Origin: CAWKAV01 sp963847735
Lineage (GTDB): Bacteria; Desulfobacterota; Desulfuromonadia; Desulfuromonadales; BM103
NCBI GenBank assembly: GCA_963847735.1
Contig: CAWKAV010000016.1
Coordinates: 62,001 to 126,000 of the forward strand
Direction of reading: 5' to 3'
Length of the DNA: 64,000 nucleotides
The notes beneath the pieces are model-generated. The model had not been told where the DNA came from. It did not search any database and was given only the letters and a program-made list of their open reading frames with translations. The position numbers were made by a program, and so were the translations under genes. Positions 16,785-24,825 of the stretch are shown piece by piece (within the stretch, counting starts at the first letter, position 1; the number at the start of each line of letters is the position of its first letter).

Positions 16785-18758
16785 TCATGAATGCGCTGGT
16801 TTGGTCAAAACGATCTGCGTCAGATCGATGATCTTCGCGTCAAAACCGGCCTGACAATAGGCAAAGTAGTATTCCCACTTGCGCAAAAAAGTCTCATCAT
16901 ACCCCAGTGCCATGATCTTCTGACGATGGGTCTGCAGAGCCTGACTCCAGAGATCAAGTGTTTTCGCATAATCAAGGCCATAGTGTTCCAATTCGAATAT
17001 ATTCAAAGAGGACGATTTCGCCATGGCTTTCGACATCACCCCGATCGAGGGCACGTGGCCACCGGGAAAGATATGCTTGCGGATCCAGTCGGAACTGTAG
17101 CGATAGGCCGCGTATTTACGATCCGGGATGGTAATGACCTGAATCACCGCTCGCCCTCCGGGCTCCAGGGCATCATCGCAAGCGGCAAAGAATTGCCCCA
17201 ACCCGGCATGTCCAACGGCTTCAAGCATCTCAATCGATACAATCTTGGAATACTGCCCTTTGATATGACGATAGTCGCAAAGTTGTATCTCGATCTGATC
17301 ATCCAGCCCGGCTTCTTGAACACGTTGTCGGGCAAGTTTTAACTGCTCTTGCGATACGGTGATTCCCGTAACCCGGCAGCCCGTCCGACGAACGGCTTCA
17401 AGGGCAAAGCTGCCCCAACCACAGCCTATTTCAAGGACATGGTCGTTTGCCGTAATCTCGGCCTTGTCGATGATTGTCTGCAACTTGGCGTGCTGCGCCT
17501 GCTGCAGAGTTTCTTCACCGGTTTTGAAAAGCGCACACGAGTAGGTCATGGTCGGATCAAGGAAGCTGGCAAAAAAATCGTTGCTGAGATCGTAATGCGC
17601 ACGAATATTTTTTGAGCTGCCTTTGATCGTATTCGGACGTTGCAGGTGCCGGACATAATTGACCAGGCGTCCGACCAGAGAAGTCATGATGCTGCGATCA
17701 TCCATGACGCCCTCATTGGCCGCCAGCAAGGTCAACAGACAGGGCAGATCAGAAGTTGTCCAATCGCCATCGGTAAACGCTTCGCCAAAACCGATGTCTC
17801 CCGAGACCATCACGCGACGAAAGAAGCGATATTCTTTGACCGACATCTGCAGTGACGGCCTTGCTCCCGATTGCCCGAACCGGTATTGACCGCCATCCGG
17901 AGTGGTCAGCTTAAGCTCGCCCTGCGGCAGGCGGGCCAGGAATTTCAAAGTCATCTTCATGCCGATTCGGTCGACAAAAGTCGACGGTACCGGGCGAACG
18001 GTCATGGTGCTATTGGGAACGGGCTTCTCGTACACGGCAAGCCTCCTTTGCCAATGAAGTTTAGCTGCCTGCCAGAGAATTCGCGGCATGGTCAGCACGG
18101 CACAGACAGGATGCGCGGCAATGGTGTGGGCCAGACTGCCAGCAGAGAAGGGTCTGGCCTGGCCATGGATGCGAGCCACCAGAGCAAGCTGACCATCCAG
18201 ATGGTATTGAAGGGTGATGTCGATAGCTTCGACGGGCGCTGTCAGAAGAAATTCATAGTGACCCTGACGAGGAAAAAATGGCGAGACATGAAATTGTTTG
18301 TCGGCCCGGGATCGCAACCGGCCATCGGCAATCTCAGCCTTCTCCGTATCCAACAGGTAGAGGTGCATCTCACCAAAGGTGTTGTTGACCTGGGTCACCA
18401 CGCAAGCCAGGCGACCGTCGGGGTCATAACAATAGAAGAAACTGACCGGATTGAAAATATAGTTAAAATAACGTGCCGCAGTCACCAGAACGACCTTGCC
18501 AAGAGGGGGATTCATCCCCGCTTGGCTCAGCACTGTCTCGAGTTTGCGCCGAAGGGATTCATCACCAGGCAACAGATAATCCTTGTCGTGAACAGCGACT
18601 GGCCGCAGCTGGTTGTAGCCGAACAAGAGCGTTTGGCGAGCCAAATGCGGCAACTCGTCCAGGTCAAAGGCATAGAAGTAGACCGGGTAGCGGAAGTTGT
18701 GCCTGACAGGTGCCAGGCGGGCATGAGTAACCTCGCCAAGATAAATCCTGGAATTCAT
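16785..18758 (-). CDS. Fused DUF1365 - cyclopropane-fatty-acid synthase-like methyltransferase
   Basis: A 657-residue fusion. Residues 1 to about 240 are a DUF1365 domain (GEVTHARLAPVRHNFRYPVY, FNYIFNPVSFFYCYD). From about residue 270 on it is a CFA synthase/mycolic-acid methyltransferase-type enzyme: AHYDLSNDFFASFLDPTMTY, the SAM loop VLEIGCGWGSFA at about 440-450, SIEMLEAVGH and IFPGGHVPSI. CFA enzymes methylate or cyclopropanate unsaturated acyl chains of membrane lipids. In many bacteria the two parts are separate neighbouring genes; here they form one chain, suggesting they work on the same lipid. The start ATG overlaps the stop of the FAD oxidoreductase gene, a sign of translational coupling. 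Confidence 0.93.
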   Translation of the reverse strand: MNSRIYLGEVTHARLAPVRHNFRYPVYFYAFDLDELPHLARQTLLFGYNQLRPVAVHDKDYLLPGDESLRRKLETVLSQAGMNPPLGKVVLVTAARYFNYIFNPVSFFYCYDPDGRLACVVTQVNNTFGEMHLYLLDTEKAEIADGRLRSRADKQFHVSPFFPRQGHYEFLLTAPVEAIDITLQYHLDGQLALVARIHGQARPFSAGSLAHTIAAHPVCAVLTMPRILWQAAKLHWQRRLAVYEKPVPNSTMTVRPVPSTFVDRIGMKMTLKFLARLPQGELKLTTPDGGQYRFGQSGARPSLQMSVKEYRFFRRVMVSGDIGFGEAFTDGDWTTSDLPCLLTLLAANEGVMDDRSIMTSLVGRLVNYVRHLQRPNTIKGSSKNIRAHYDLSNDFFASFLDPTMTYSCALFKTGEETLQQAQHAKLQTIIDKAEITANDHVLEIGCGWGSFALEAVRRTGCRVTGITVSQEQLKLARQRVQEAGLDDQIEIQLCDYRHIKGQYSKIVSIEMLEAVGHAGLGQFFAACDDALEPGGRAVIQVITIPDRKYAAYRYSSDWIRKHIFPGGHVPSIGVMSKAMAKSSSLNIFELEHYGLDYAKTLDLWSQALQTHRQKIMALGYDETFLRKWEYYFAYCQAGFDAKIIDLTQIVLTKPAHS

Positions 18759-20038
18759 AGCGTGACCCCAAACGCGGTGGCCACGTCGACTCCGGCCCGC
18801 ACAGCATCTTCATGAAAGCCGTAGCCAAAGTAGCTGCCGCAATACCAGGTCTTTTGCAGGCCGTTGAGTTGCGGCAATTTTGCCTGGGTCGCCATCGACT
18901 CGAAACTGTAGAGTGGATGGTGATAATTCATTTCAGCGATCACCGTCTCCGGCCGGAAGTGGTCTCGTCGATTGAGAGTGACACAGTAATCTTGCTGTGC
19001 CGAAAGGCCCTGAAGCAGGTTCATGTAGTAGGACACAAAGACCTGCCCTTCAGACGCGGGCCCGGAACCCCGTGTGAAATTCCATGCTGCCCAGGCCTGC
19101 TTTTGCCTGGGCAACAGTGAAGAGTCGGTGTGCAGAACCGTATGGTTTTGCTGATAATGCCACGGCGAGAGCAAGCTTTTCTCCAGGGCACTCGGCTCTT
19201 TCAGTAATCTCAGTGCCTGATCAGCATGAGTCGCAATCACGACCTGGTCGAAGGATTGAGTCTCTCCGTCGCGTAGCAGAATTTTTACAGTATGACTGTC
19301 ACGTTGAACCTCTTGCACCGGCGATTCGAGATGCAGGCGGCCACTGAATTCACGAACAAAAGCCTTAACGTAGGCATGGCTGCCGCCGACCACGGTCCTC
19401 CATTGCGGCCGATTTCTGAAGGACAGCAGTCCGTGGTTATTGAAGAAACGCAGAAACGGTTCGGCGGGAAAGTCCGTGACCTGCATCACCGGTGTCGACC
19501 AGATCGCAGCGGCCATCGGAAGCAGGTAGTTATTGACCATGAATGGCGAGAATTTTCCGTCTTCGAGATACTGGCCGAGAGTGACCGGCGGCACATCTTT
19601 CTTGGCAAGACTTTGCCGCGCACTATCACAGAAGCGTTTGATCTCGAGGAGGAAACGAAAAAAGGTCGGACTGAACAGATTTCGCCGCTGCGCAAAGAGT
19701 CCGTTGAGATCGGTTCCGGCATAGACCAGGCCGGTCTGCATGCACTGGAAACCAAAAGACATCTCGGAGAGTCGGGTAGCAACACCCAACCGGGACAAAA
19801 ACTTTTTAAACAGCGGGTAGGTGGCATCGTTGAGAACAATGAAGCCGGTATCGACTGCGAGACCTGCATCAGGGCCCTCTTTAATCTCGAGGGTATGGGT
19901 GTGTCCACCAAGATAATCGTTCTGCTCGAACAGGGTGACTTCGTGTTCCTGCTGCAAAAGGTAGGCGGCCACGATACCGGCGACCCCACCCCCGATGACG
20001 GCAATCTTCTGGTTCTTCTCAATGTTATCCATTGCCAA
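18755..20038 (-). CDS. FAD-dependent amine-oxidase-type oxidoreductase
   Basis: A 427-residue flavoprotein. The dinucleotide-binding motif IAVIGGGVAGIVAAYLL is at residues 12-28, followed by FEQNDYLGGHTHT, and a C-terminal FAD-contact region includes YCGSYFGYGFHEDAVRAG. This is the NAD(P)/FAD-dependent oxidoreductase regularly paired with CFA-like methyltransferases and DUF1365 proteins; by context it probably oxidises or desaturates an acyl chain. The start may be TTG at 20038, which has AGGTGA six nucleotides before it, or ATG at 20032. The gene is 6 nt from the DUF1295 gene and overlaps the next gene by 4 nt, placing it inside an operon. The product is expected to be peripheral to the membrane. 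Confidence 0.93.
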   Translation of the reverse strand: MAMDNIEKNQKIAVIGGGVAGIVAAYLLQQEHEVTLFEQNDYLGGHTHTLEIKEGPDAGLAVDTGFIVLNDATYPLFKKFLSRLGVATRLSEMSFGFQCMQTGLVYAGTDLNGLFAQRRNLFSPTFFRFLLEIKRFCDSARQSLAKKDVPPVTLGQYLEDGKFSPFMVNNYLLPMAAAIWSTPVMQVTDFPAEPFLRFFNNHGLLSFRNRPQWRTVVGGSHAYVKAFVREFSGRLHLESPVQEVQRDSHTVKILLRDGETQSFDQVVIATHADQALRLLKEPSALEKSLLSPWHYQQNHTVLHTDSSLLPRQKQAWAAWNFTRGSGPASEGQVFVSYYMNLLQGLSAQQDYCVTLNRRDHFRPETVIAEMNYHHPLYSFESMATQAKLPQLNGLQKTWYCGSYFGYGFHEDAVRAGVDVATAFGVTL

Positions 20039-20044
20039 AGTTAT

Positions 20045-20818
20045 TCACCTGTCCAGTTTTGGGAACCAGGGGAAGAACGCGCTGGTTCGCTGTTTATATG
20101 CTTCGAATTCTGTATTGCCTTTGTATTTGGCTTCCAACATCGGCAGACCGGAGACTTTAAGCAAGAGGAGGTTGATCAAAACCGGACTGATGAGGGCAAT
20201 ACTACCGTAAGGCACTTGCAGCGCAATCAGAAACAGGCCCCACCAGAGCGTGGCCTCACCGAAATAATTAGGATGCCTGGTCAAAGACCAGAGACCACTC
20301 TGGATGATATGCCCCTGGTTCTCGGGGTTTTTTTTGAACTGCAGCAACTGCCAGTCACCAACAGCCTCAAAAACAAAACCAAACACCCAAATCAGAGTGC
20401 CCAACATGTCAATCAAACCAAGACTGTTGCCGGGATTTTTAATAACCAGCAATATCGGCAGAGCCACGATGAAGATCACAGCCCCCTGCAACATGAAAAT
20501 CTGCAGAAAACTCCGCCAGACAAATGTCCCGCCCCACTCTTCACGCCACTGGCGGTAGCGAAAATCTTCGCCTTCTCCAGCTTTACGCAAAAAAATATGT
20601 ATCGCCAGACGTACCCCCCATATCGACACCAGGCCCAGGACCAGAAATTGTCTGGGATGACTGTCACCATAACCAAGAAACGCAGCCCAGCAAACCAGCA
20701 CGAACGCCAGACCGTAGGCGATATCAACAATGCTGTTGTCTTTGAGATACATGCCCAAAGCGAAGAGCATAAACATGAAAAGAAACAAAACGGTTGCTGC
20801 CAACAGAAGAACATTCAT
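20045..20818 (-). CDS. DUF1295 membrane protein (steroid 5-alpha-reductase-like)
   Basis: A 257-residue integral membrane protein with about six helices. The C-terminal signature SLTRHPNYFGEATLWWG places it in the DUF1295/steroid 5-alpha-reductase-like superfamily, which includes NADPH-dependent reductases of double bonds and isoprenylcysteine methyltransferase relatives. The start at 20818 (MNVLLLAA) is chosen over an upstream codon at 20845 because GGAGGGC lies directly before it. It heads the leftward lipid cluster. The divergent chalcone-isomerase-like gene shares the 206-nt promoter region. Substrate unknown; an unsaturated lipid intermediate is likely from its neighbours. Confidence 0.9.
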   Translation of the reverse strand: MNVLLLAATVLFLFMFMLFALGMYLKDNSIVDIAYGLAFVLVCWAAFLGYGDSHPRQFLVLGLVSIWGVRLAIHIFLRKAGEGEDFRYRQWREEWGGTFVWRSFLQIFMLQGAVIFIVALPILLVIKNPGNSLGLIDMLGTLIWVFGFVFEAVGDWQLLQFKKNPENQGHIIQSGLWSLTRHPNYFGEATLWWGLFLIALQVPYGSIALISPVLINLLLLKVSGLPMLEAKYKGNTEFEAYKQRTSAFFPWFPKLDR

Positions 20819-21024
20819 TCCCGCCCTCCAACCACATTTATACAAACAGTTACGTGCTCCTTTGACACGCTCTTCTGGTTGTTTACAAGTCTATCTAAAG
20901 TATTTTTTTTTACAATATTTACAGAGAGTTGTTTCGTTTAAAACCAATCGTCAATAGTGCCAATAGCAGGAGATATTAAAGGTCTGATATAATGATTTTC
21001 CGAGATAAAACGAAAGGCGTTGTG

Positions 21025-21603
21025 ATGATGTTGATCAGTAATCGGAAAAATATAAAGCTATGGATACTTGGTGCACTGTTCACAATAACGACTCTGAGCC
21101 ACGCAGCAGAAATTAATAATGTTCAGTTTAGAGATCTCGTTACAGTCGATCAGTATCAGATGAAAATTAAGGGTGTCGCCATTTTGAAATGGGCCATGCT
21201 GTTTGATGTTTATGCAGGAGCATTCTACCTGCCGGAGGATACACCGGGTCGTTCATGGACTGATGATTTGCCGAAGCGACTTGAACTCTCTTACTCCAGA
21301 GAGATCAACGGCTCTGACTTTGCCGACACATCGTACAAGCTCCTGCAACGAAATCTAACGAAAGCAGCTTATCAGGACCTTGCAGAGCGTTTGCGAAACT
21401 TCTGCGATTTGTTCCAGGACGTTAAGCCGGGCGATCGTTACAGCTTGACCTACACACCCGAGGCAGGAACCGAGCTCAGACTGAACAATGTGCTTTTGGG
21501 CTCCGTTCCGGGGGCCGATTTTGCAGTCGCCTATTTCGGCATCTGGCTTGGCAAGAGTCCAATCAATGACGATTTCAGAGATCGCCTGTTGTCTGACCAG
21601 TAA
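21025..21603 (+). CDS. Chalcone isomerase-like periplasmic protein
   Basis: A 192-residue protein with a signal peptide (KLWILGALFTITTLSHA, cleaved before AEINN). The mature part follows the bacterial chalcone-isomerase-like pattern: VQFRDLVTVDQYQMKIKGVA, FDVYAGAFYLPED, LELSYSREI and a C-terminal YFGIWLGKSPIN, the last being very typical. Bacterial members are thought to bind fatty acids or lipids rather than chalcones. The start at 21025 is preferred because AAAGG lies upstream; an earlier ATG at 20992 overlaps a TATAAT (20988-20993) that may be the promoter. It is transcribed divergently from the lipid cluster and probably belongs to it. Confidence 0.88.
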   Translation: MMLISNRKNIKLWILGALFTITTLSHAAEINNVQFRDLVTVDQYQMKIKGVAILKWAMLFDVYAGAFYLPEDTPGRSWTDDLPKRLELSYSREINGSDFADTSYKLLQRNLTKAAYQDLAERLRNFCDLFQDVKPGDRYSLTYTPEAGTELRLNNVLLGSVPGADFAVAYFGIWLGKSPINDDFRDRLLSDQ

Positions 21604-21779
21604 CCGCAACGGAATGAATCGCCCTCCCCACTAGATCGTCCGCATCCCCTTTCACCGAAGCCTCTCTTTGCAAGCAAATGAGGTCGCAAAATTCTACAGA
21701 GAGATTCTGGAAACTCTTCGGAAAAAGGGTATGATTGAGGGGGTTCGAGGACATACACATCATGTTGAAAGGAGGAGAT

Positions 21780-22283
21780 ATGGGAAGCAAGGGACGTGAA
21801 ATTGTTGGTCTGGACGTCGACGAACTACTGGTGGTGCTGCGTAAAGCCTATTCAGACGAGTGGCTCGCTTACTACCAGTACTGGGTGGGGGCGAAGATCG
21901 CCAAGGGACCTATGAAGGAAGCTGTCATTGCCGAACTTGAGCTGCATGCTACCGAGGAACTCAACCATGCTCTCATGGTGACCAATCGCATCATCCAGCT
22001 GGGCGGTGACCCGGTGACAGATCCTCGCGACTGGTTCAAGCTCACCAACTGTGCCTACGAACCACCTGATGATCCCTTTGTGAAAACGCTCCTGGAACAG
22101 AACATCGCCGGCGAACAGTGTGCCATTGGCGTCTACAAGCGTTTAATGGACATGACCAGGGACAAGGACCCGGTCACCTATAACATTGCGCTGCAGATCA
22201 TAGAACAGGAAGTCGAGCACGAAGAGGACTTGCAGGCCCTCTTGGAAGATTTCGAGCTGATGATTTCTGCGTTCAAAGGTTGA
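21780..22283 (+). CDS. Ferritin-like protein of the DPSL/thioferritin type
   Basis: A 167-residue four-helix ferritin-like protein. Metal-binding pattern residues are seen in DEWLAYYQYWVG, ELELHATEELNHA and EQEVEHEEDLQALLE. Two cysteines, Cys91 (LTNCAYEPP) and Cys114 (GEQCAIGVYK), are 23 residues apart, the arrangement that distinguishes DPSL (Dps-like, thioferritin) proteins from ordinary bacterioferritins. Such proteins use hydrogen peroxide to oxidise and store iron and protect DNA. The start at 21780 is fixed by a near-perfect AAAGGAGGAG; an in-frame earlier ATG at 21735 lacks one. A role in peroxide defence fits katG elsewhere in the window. It is not in an operon. Confidence 0.85.
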   Translation: MGSKGREIVGLDVDELLVVLRKAYSDEWLAYYQYWVGAKIAKGPMKEAVIAELELHATEELNHALMVTNRIIQLGGDPVTDPRDWFKLTNCAYEPPDDPFVKTLLEQNIAGEQCAIGVYKRLMDMTRDKDPVTYNIALQIIEQEVEHEEDLQALLEDFELMISAFKG

Positions 22284-22311
22284 GCGGCTAGCTTTTTTTT
22301 TTCTACAAAGA

Positions 22312-22356
22312 ATTCGGGAGCAGGGTTCGCAGGTTCGAATCCAGTCATCCCGACCA
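22312..22356 (+). pseudogene. tRNA-Pro(CGG) 3'-half remnant, left copy
   Basis: Begins in the anticodon loop (TTCGGGA, anticodon CGG), continues through GCAGG, a good T arm (AGGTTCGAATCCAG) and ends CATCCCGACCA with the CCA tail. The 5' half is missing. A terminator follows 11 nt later. An almost identical copy lies exactly 840 bp to the right. Confidence 0.75.
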
Positions 22357-22367
22357 GTGTTTACATG

Positions 22368-22395
22368 AGAGCGACCTTCCCGGGGTCGCTCTTTT
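22368..22395 (+). terminator. Terminator in the left 840-bp repeat
   Basis: AGAGCGACC pairs with GGTCGCTCT over a 7-nt loop and is followed by TTTT. The segment from CATCCCGACCA through this hairpin is identical to 23186-23233. Confidence 0.85.
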
Positions 22396-22533
22396 CTATT
22401 GAGCTCCGGTCCTTTTGCTGGGCGTTCTCACGGATAGAGTTGTGATTTGTGGACATCGGGATAGACTGGTATTTTTTAGTGGGAAAGGCCATAAAACAAT
22501 TTATACTGATGCCCTGGAAACAAGGAGGTTGAT

Positions 22534-23133
22534 ATGTATGCTGTTGCTGTAAATGGGAGCCCCCGAACGGGGGGTAACACGGAAATACTTCTTAAGGAGA
22601 CGCTCAGTCAATTGGAAGAGAGTGGCTGGGAAACCGAACTGGTAAAAGTTGGTGGAACAGCAATTCGAGGCTGTCTCGCCTGCTACAAGTGCTTTGAGAA
22701 CAAAGATAACGAGTGCATCATCAAAAACGATGGCTTCAACGAGGTCTTTGCAAAGCTGCTGAGATCTGACGCTATGATTCTCGGCTCGCCAACCTATTTT
22801 GCGGCTGTATCTGCAGACTTAAAAGCGTTGCTTGAAAAGGCTGGCTTTGTTGCCTATGCCAATGGTCATGCATTCTCCGGAAAGATTGGCACTGCGGTTG
22901 TGGCTGTCAGAAGAGGTGGTGCAACCCATGCTTTTGACAGTATCAACCACATGTTCCAGATGTCGAGAATGATCATTCCAGGTTCAACCTACTGGAATAT
23001 GGGAATTGGCCGCGAAAAAGAAGAGGTGAAGGATGATGAGGAAGGCATGGCAAATATGCGTCACCTTGGCAAGGTGATTGACTGGCTGGGGCGTTCAATA
23101 GAAGCAACAAAGAGCAATTATCCAAAAGGGTGA
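22534..23133 (+). CDS. Flavodoxin family / NADPH-dependent FMN reductase-like protein
   Basis: A 199-residue flavodoxin-fold protein. The N-terminal phosphate loop NGSPRTGGNTE is followed by CLACYKCFENKDNECI, a Cys-rich segment typical of iron-sulfur flavoprotein-like members, although only part of a cluster motif is present. LGSPTYFAAVSADLKALLEK is the second flavin contact. Expected to be a soluble flavoprotein electron carrier or reductase. The start has AAGGAGG at good spacing. The gene stands alone between two near-identical tRNA-Pro-tail plus terminator repeats, which suggests that it arrived as a unit or that the repeats flanked a duplication. Confidence 0.9.
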   Translation: MYAVAVNGSPRTGGNTEILLKETLSQLEESGWETELVKVGGTAIRGCLACYKCFENKDNECIIKNDGFNEVFAKLLRSDAMILGSPTYFAAVSADLKALLEKAGFVAYANGHAFSGKIGTAVVAVRRGGATHAFDSINHMFQMSRMIIPGSTYWNMGIGREKEEVKDDEEGMANMRHLGKVIDWLGRSIEATKSNYPKG

Positions 23134-23150
23134 AACGGTGTCAGTCCTGA

Positions 23151-23196
23151 ATTCGGGAGCGGGGGATCGCTGATTCGAATCCGGTCATCCCGACCA
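23151..23196 (+). pseudogene. tRNA-Pro(CGG) 3'-half remnant, right copy
   Basis: ATTCGGGAGC through TGATTCGAATCCGG to CATCCCGACCA. It starts 17 nt after the flavodoxin-family stop codon and shares its last 11 nt and the following terminator with the left copy. Confidence 0.75.
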
Positions 23197-23207
23197 GTGT
23201 TTACATG

Positions 23208-23235
23208 AGAGCGACCTTCCCGGGGTCGCTCTTGC
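23208..23235 (+). terminator. Terminator in the right 840-bp repeat
   Basis: Same AGAGCGACC/GGTCGCTCT hairpin as at 22368, serving the flavodoxin-family gene. Confidence 0.85.
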
Positions 23236-23301
23236 GTTTGTTCCCAGGCATACATCCAGTCCGTTTGCGAGATTTTTTGTGGATCTGGGATAAATAACCC
23301 A

Positions 23302-23330
23302 AACGAAAAGCCCACGCTTTAAACGTGAGC
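23302..23330 (-). terminator. Terminator of the phosphate operon
   Basis: On the minus strand GCTCACG pairs with CGTGGGC (one mismatch) around a TTTAAAG loop and is followed by TTTTCGTTT. It lies 30 nt after the phoU stop. A second hairpin, TGCCTGAA/TTCAGGCA at 23342-23366, covers the phoU stop codon. Confidence 0.7.
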
Positions 23331-23359
23331 TCCTGTCGTTATGCCTGAAGTGTAATCAT

Positions 23360-24016
23360 TCAGGCAATCGTGTGCCGCACGATCGTCCCTTCGTTGAGAT
23401 AGATGACATCTTCGGCGATGTTGGTTGCCAGGTCGGCGATGCGTTCCAGATACCGGGAGACGGTCAGATAGTTCAATACCGAGTCTACGGTGTCCGGGTG
23501 CTTACGAACGAAATCCTTGAATGCCTGGTAATTCTGGCTGTGTATGGTATCGACTTCATCGTCGAGGTCCAGAACGGTGCGGGCCAGTTCGAGGTCAGCG
23601 TTAACAAGCGAATCGAGAGCCTTTTCCAGCATGTCGATGACCTTGTCGGCCATCAGATCGAGTTCCAGTGGGCAGATCAACTGCGGCGACTCTATGACGG
23701 CCAGAGCGCGTTCGCAGATGTTGGCGGCCTGGTCGGCAATCCGCTCCAGATCGTTGTTGATCTTCAATATGGCCACGATCATGCGCAGGTCATTGGCGAC
23801 CGGCTGGTGCAGCGCCAGCACCTTCAGGCACTCCTCTTCGAGATCGACCTCGAGGCGATTGATCTGTCTGTCGTTGTCGATCACCTTTCGTGCCAGCTCA
23901 CGGTCGTGCCCGGCCAGTGCCTTGATGGCCTGCTGTACACTCTCTTCGACAACAGCCGACAGAGTGAGCAGCTGTTTTTCGAGTCTGTCTAGTTCATGTC
24001 CGATCAGATGTGCCAT
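23360..24016 (-). CDS. phoU: Phosphate signalling regulator PhoU
   Basis: A 218-residue all-helical protein with two PhoU repeats. Both carry the E-x-x-x-D-x-x-AD-type metal/partner motif (NDLERIADQAANICERAL and SRYLERIADLATNIAEDVIY). PhoU links the Pst transporter to the PhoR kinase and keeps PhoR inactive when phosphate is plentiful. It is the last gene of the leftward phoB-phoR-pstSCAB-phoU cluster, 12 nt after pstB, in the usual order. The reading frame is intact, unlike most of the upstream genes of the cluster. A terminator follows. Cytoplasmic. Confidence 0.97.
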   Translation of the reverse strand: MAHLIGHELDRLEKQLLTLSAVVEESVQQAIKALAGHDRELARKVIDNDRQINRLEVDLEEECLKVLALHQPVANDLRMIVAILKINNDLERIADQAANICERALAVIESPQLICPLELDLMADKVIDMLEKALDSLVNADLELARTVLDLDDEVDTIHSQNYQAFKDFVRKHPDTVDSVLNYLTVSRYLERIADLATNIAEDVIYLNEGTIVRHTIA

Positions 24017-24028
24017 GGTCCTTGCCCC

Positions 24029-24811
24029 TTAACCGAAACGCCCGGTAATGTAATCTTCTGTCTGTTTTTTCCGCGGTTTCATAAAAATGCCCTTGGTCAG
24101 GCCGAACTCTACCAGAACTCCCTCATAGAGGAAGGCGGTGTGAGTGGAGACCCGGGCGGCCTGCTGCATGTTGTGGGTGACGATGATGATGGTGTAGTCC
24201 TCGCACAGCTCTCCGATCAACTCCTCGACCCTGGCGGTCGATTTGGGGTCGAGGGCACTGCACGGCTCGTCCATCAGGATCACTTCCGGGTTGACAGCAA
24301 TGGCCCGTGCGATACAGAGCCTCTGCATCTGACCGCCGGAGAGGCCGAGGGCCGAGGTGTGCAGGCGATCTTTGACCTCGTCCCAGAGTGCGGCGCCCTT
24401 CAGGCTGCGTTCGACGGTCTCGTCGAGCACAGTCTTGTTCTTGATGCCGGCGATGCGCAGACCGTAGATGACGTTTTCGTAGATTGATTTCGGGAAAGGG
24501 TTCGACTTCTGAAAGACCATGCCGACCCTGCGGCGCAGCTCGATGACGTCCATCGACGAAGCATTGACATCTGCCCCGTTGAGCAGAATCTTGCCCTGCA
24601 CTTCGCTGATGTCGATCAGGTCGTTCATCCGGTTGAAACAGCGCAGCAGGGTCGACTTGCCGCAGCCGGAAGGACCGATCATGGCGGTCACCTTGCGCCG
24701 CGGAAAGCTGATGTTGATGCCGTGCAGGGCTTTGGACTTGCCATAGTAGAAATCGAGGTTTTCGACTTCGATGATCGGATCTTCGATCTGCATGGTTGCT
24801 GCGTTGTTCAT
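24029..24811 (-). CDS. pstB: Phosphate ABC transporter ATP-binding protein PstB
   Basis: A 260-residue ABC ATPase that powers PstCA. Walker A is GPSGCGKSTLLRCFNRM, the PstB-specific continuation; the signature is LGLSGGQMQRLCIARA; Walker B is VILMDEPCSALDP; and the switch His is in IIIVTHNMQQAARV. The C-terminal TEDYITGRFG is the usual PstB ending. The frame is intact. It lies 14 nt after pstA and 12 nt before phoU. AAGGATCC precedes the ATG. Confidence 0.98.
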   Translation of the reverse strand: MNNAATMQIEDPIIEVENLDFYYGKSKALHGINISFPRRKVTAMIGPSGCGKSTLLRCFNRMNDLIDISEVQGKILLNGADVNASSMDVIELRRRVGMVFQKSNPFPKSIYENVIYGLRIAGIKNKTVLDETVERSLKGAALWDEVKDRLHTSALGLSGGQMQRLCIARAIAVNPEVILMDEPCSALDPKSTARVEELIGELCEDYTIIIVTHNMQQAARVSTHTAFLYEGVLVEFGLTKGIFMKPRKKQTEDYITGRFG

Positions 24812-24825
24812 TCGTTGGGATCCTT

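Noticed and set aside
19292..20941. A 549-codon open frame on the plus strand across the FAD oxidoreductase and DUF1295 genes
   Set aside because: The text is low in recognisable protein pattern, while the minus-strand frames show clear FAD-binding and DUF1295 motifs with operon overlaps.
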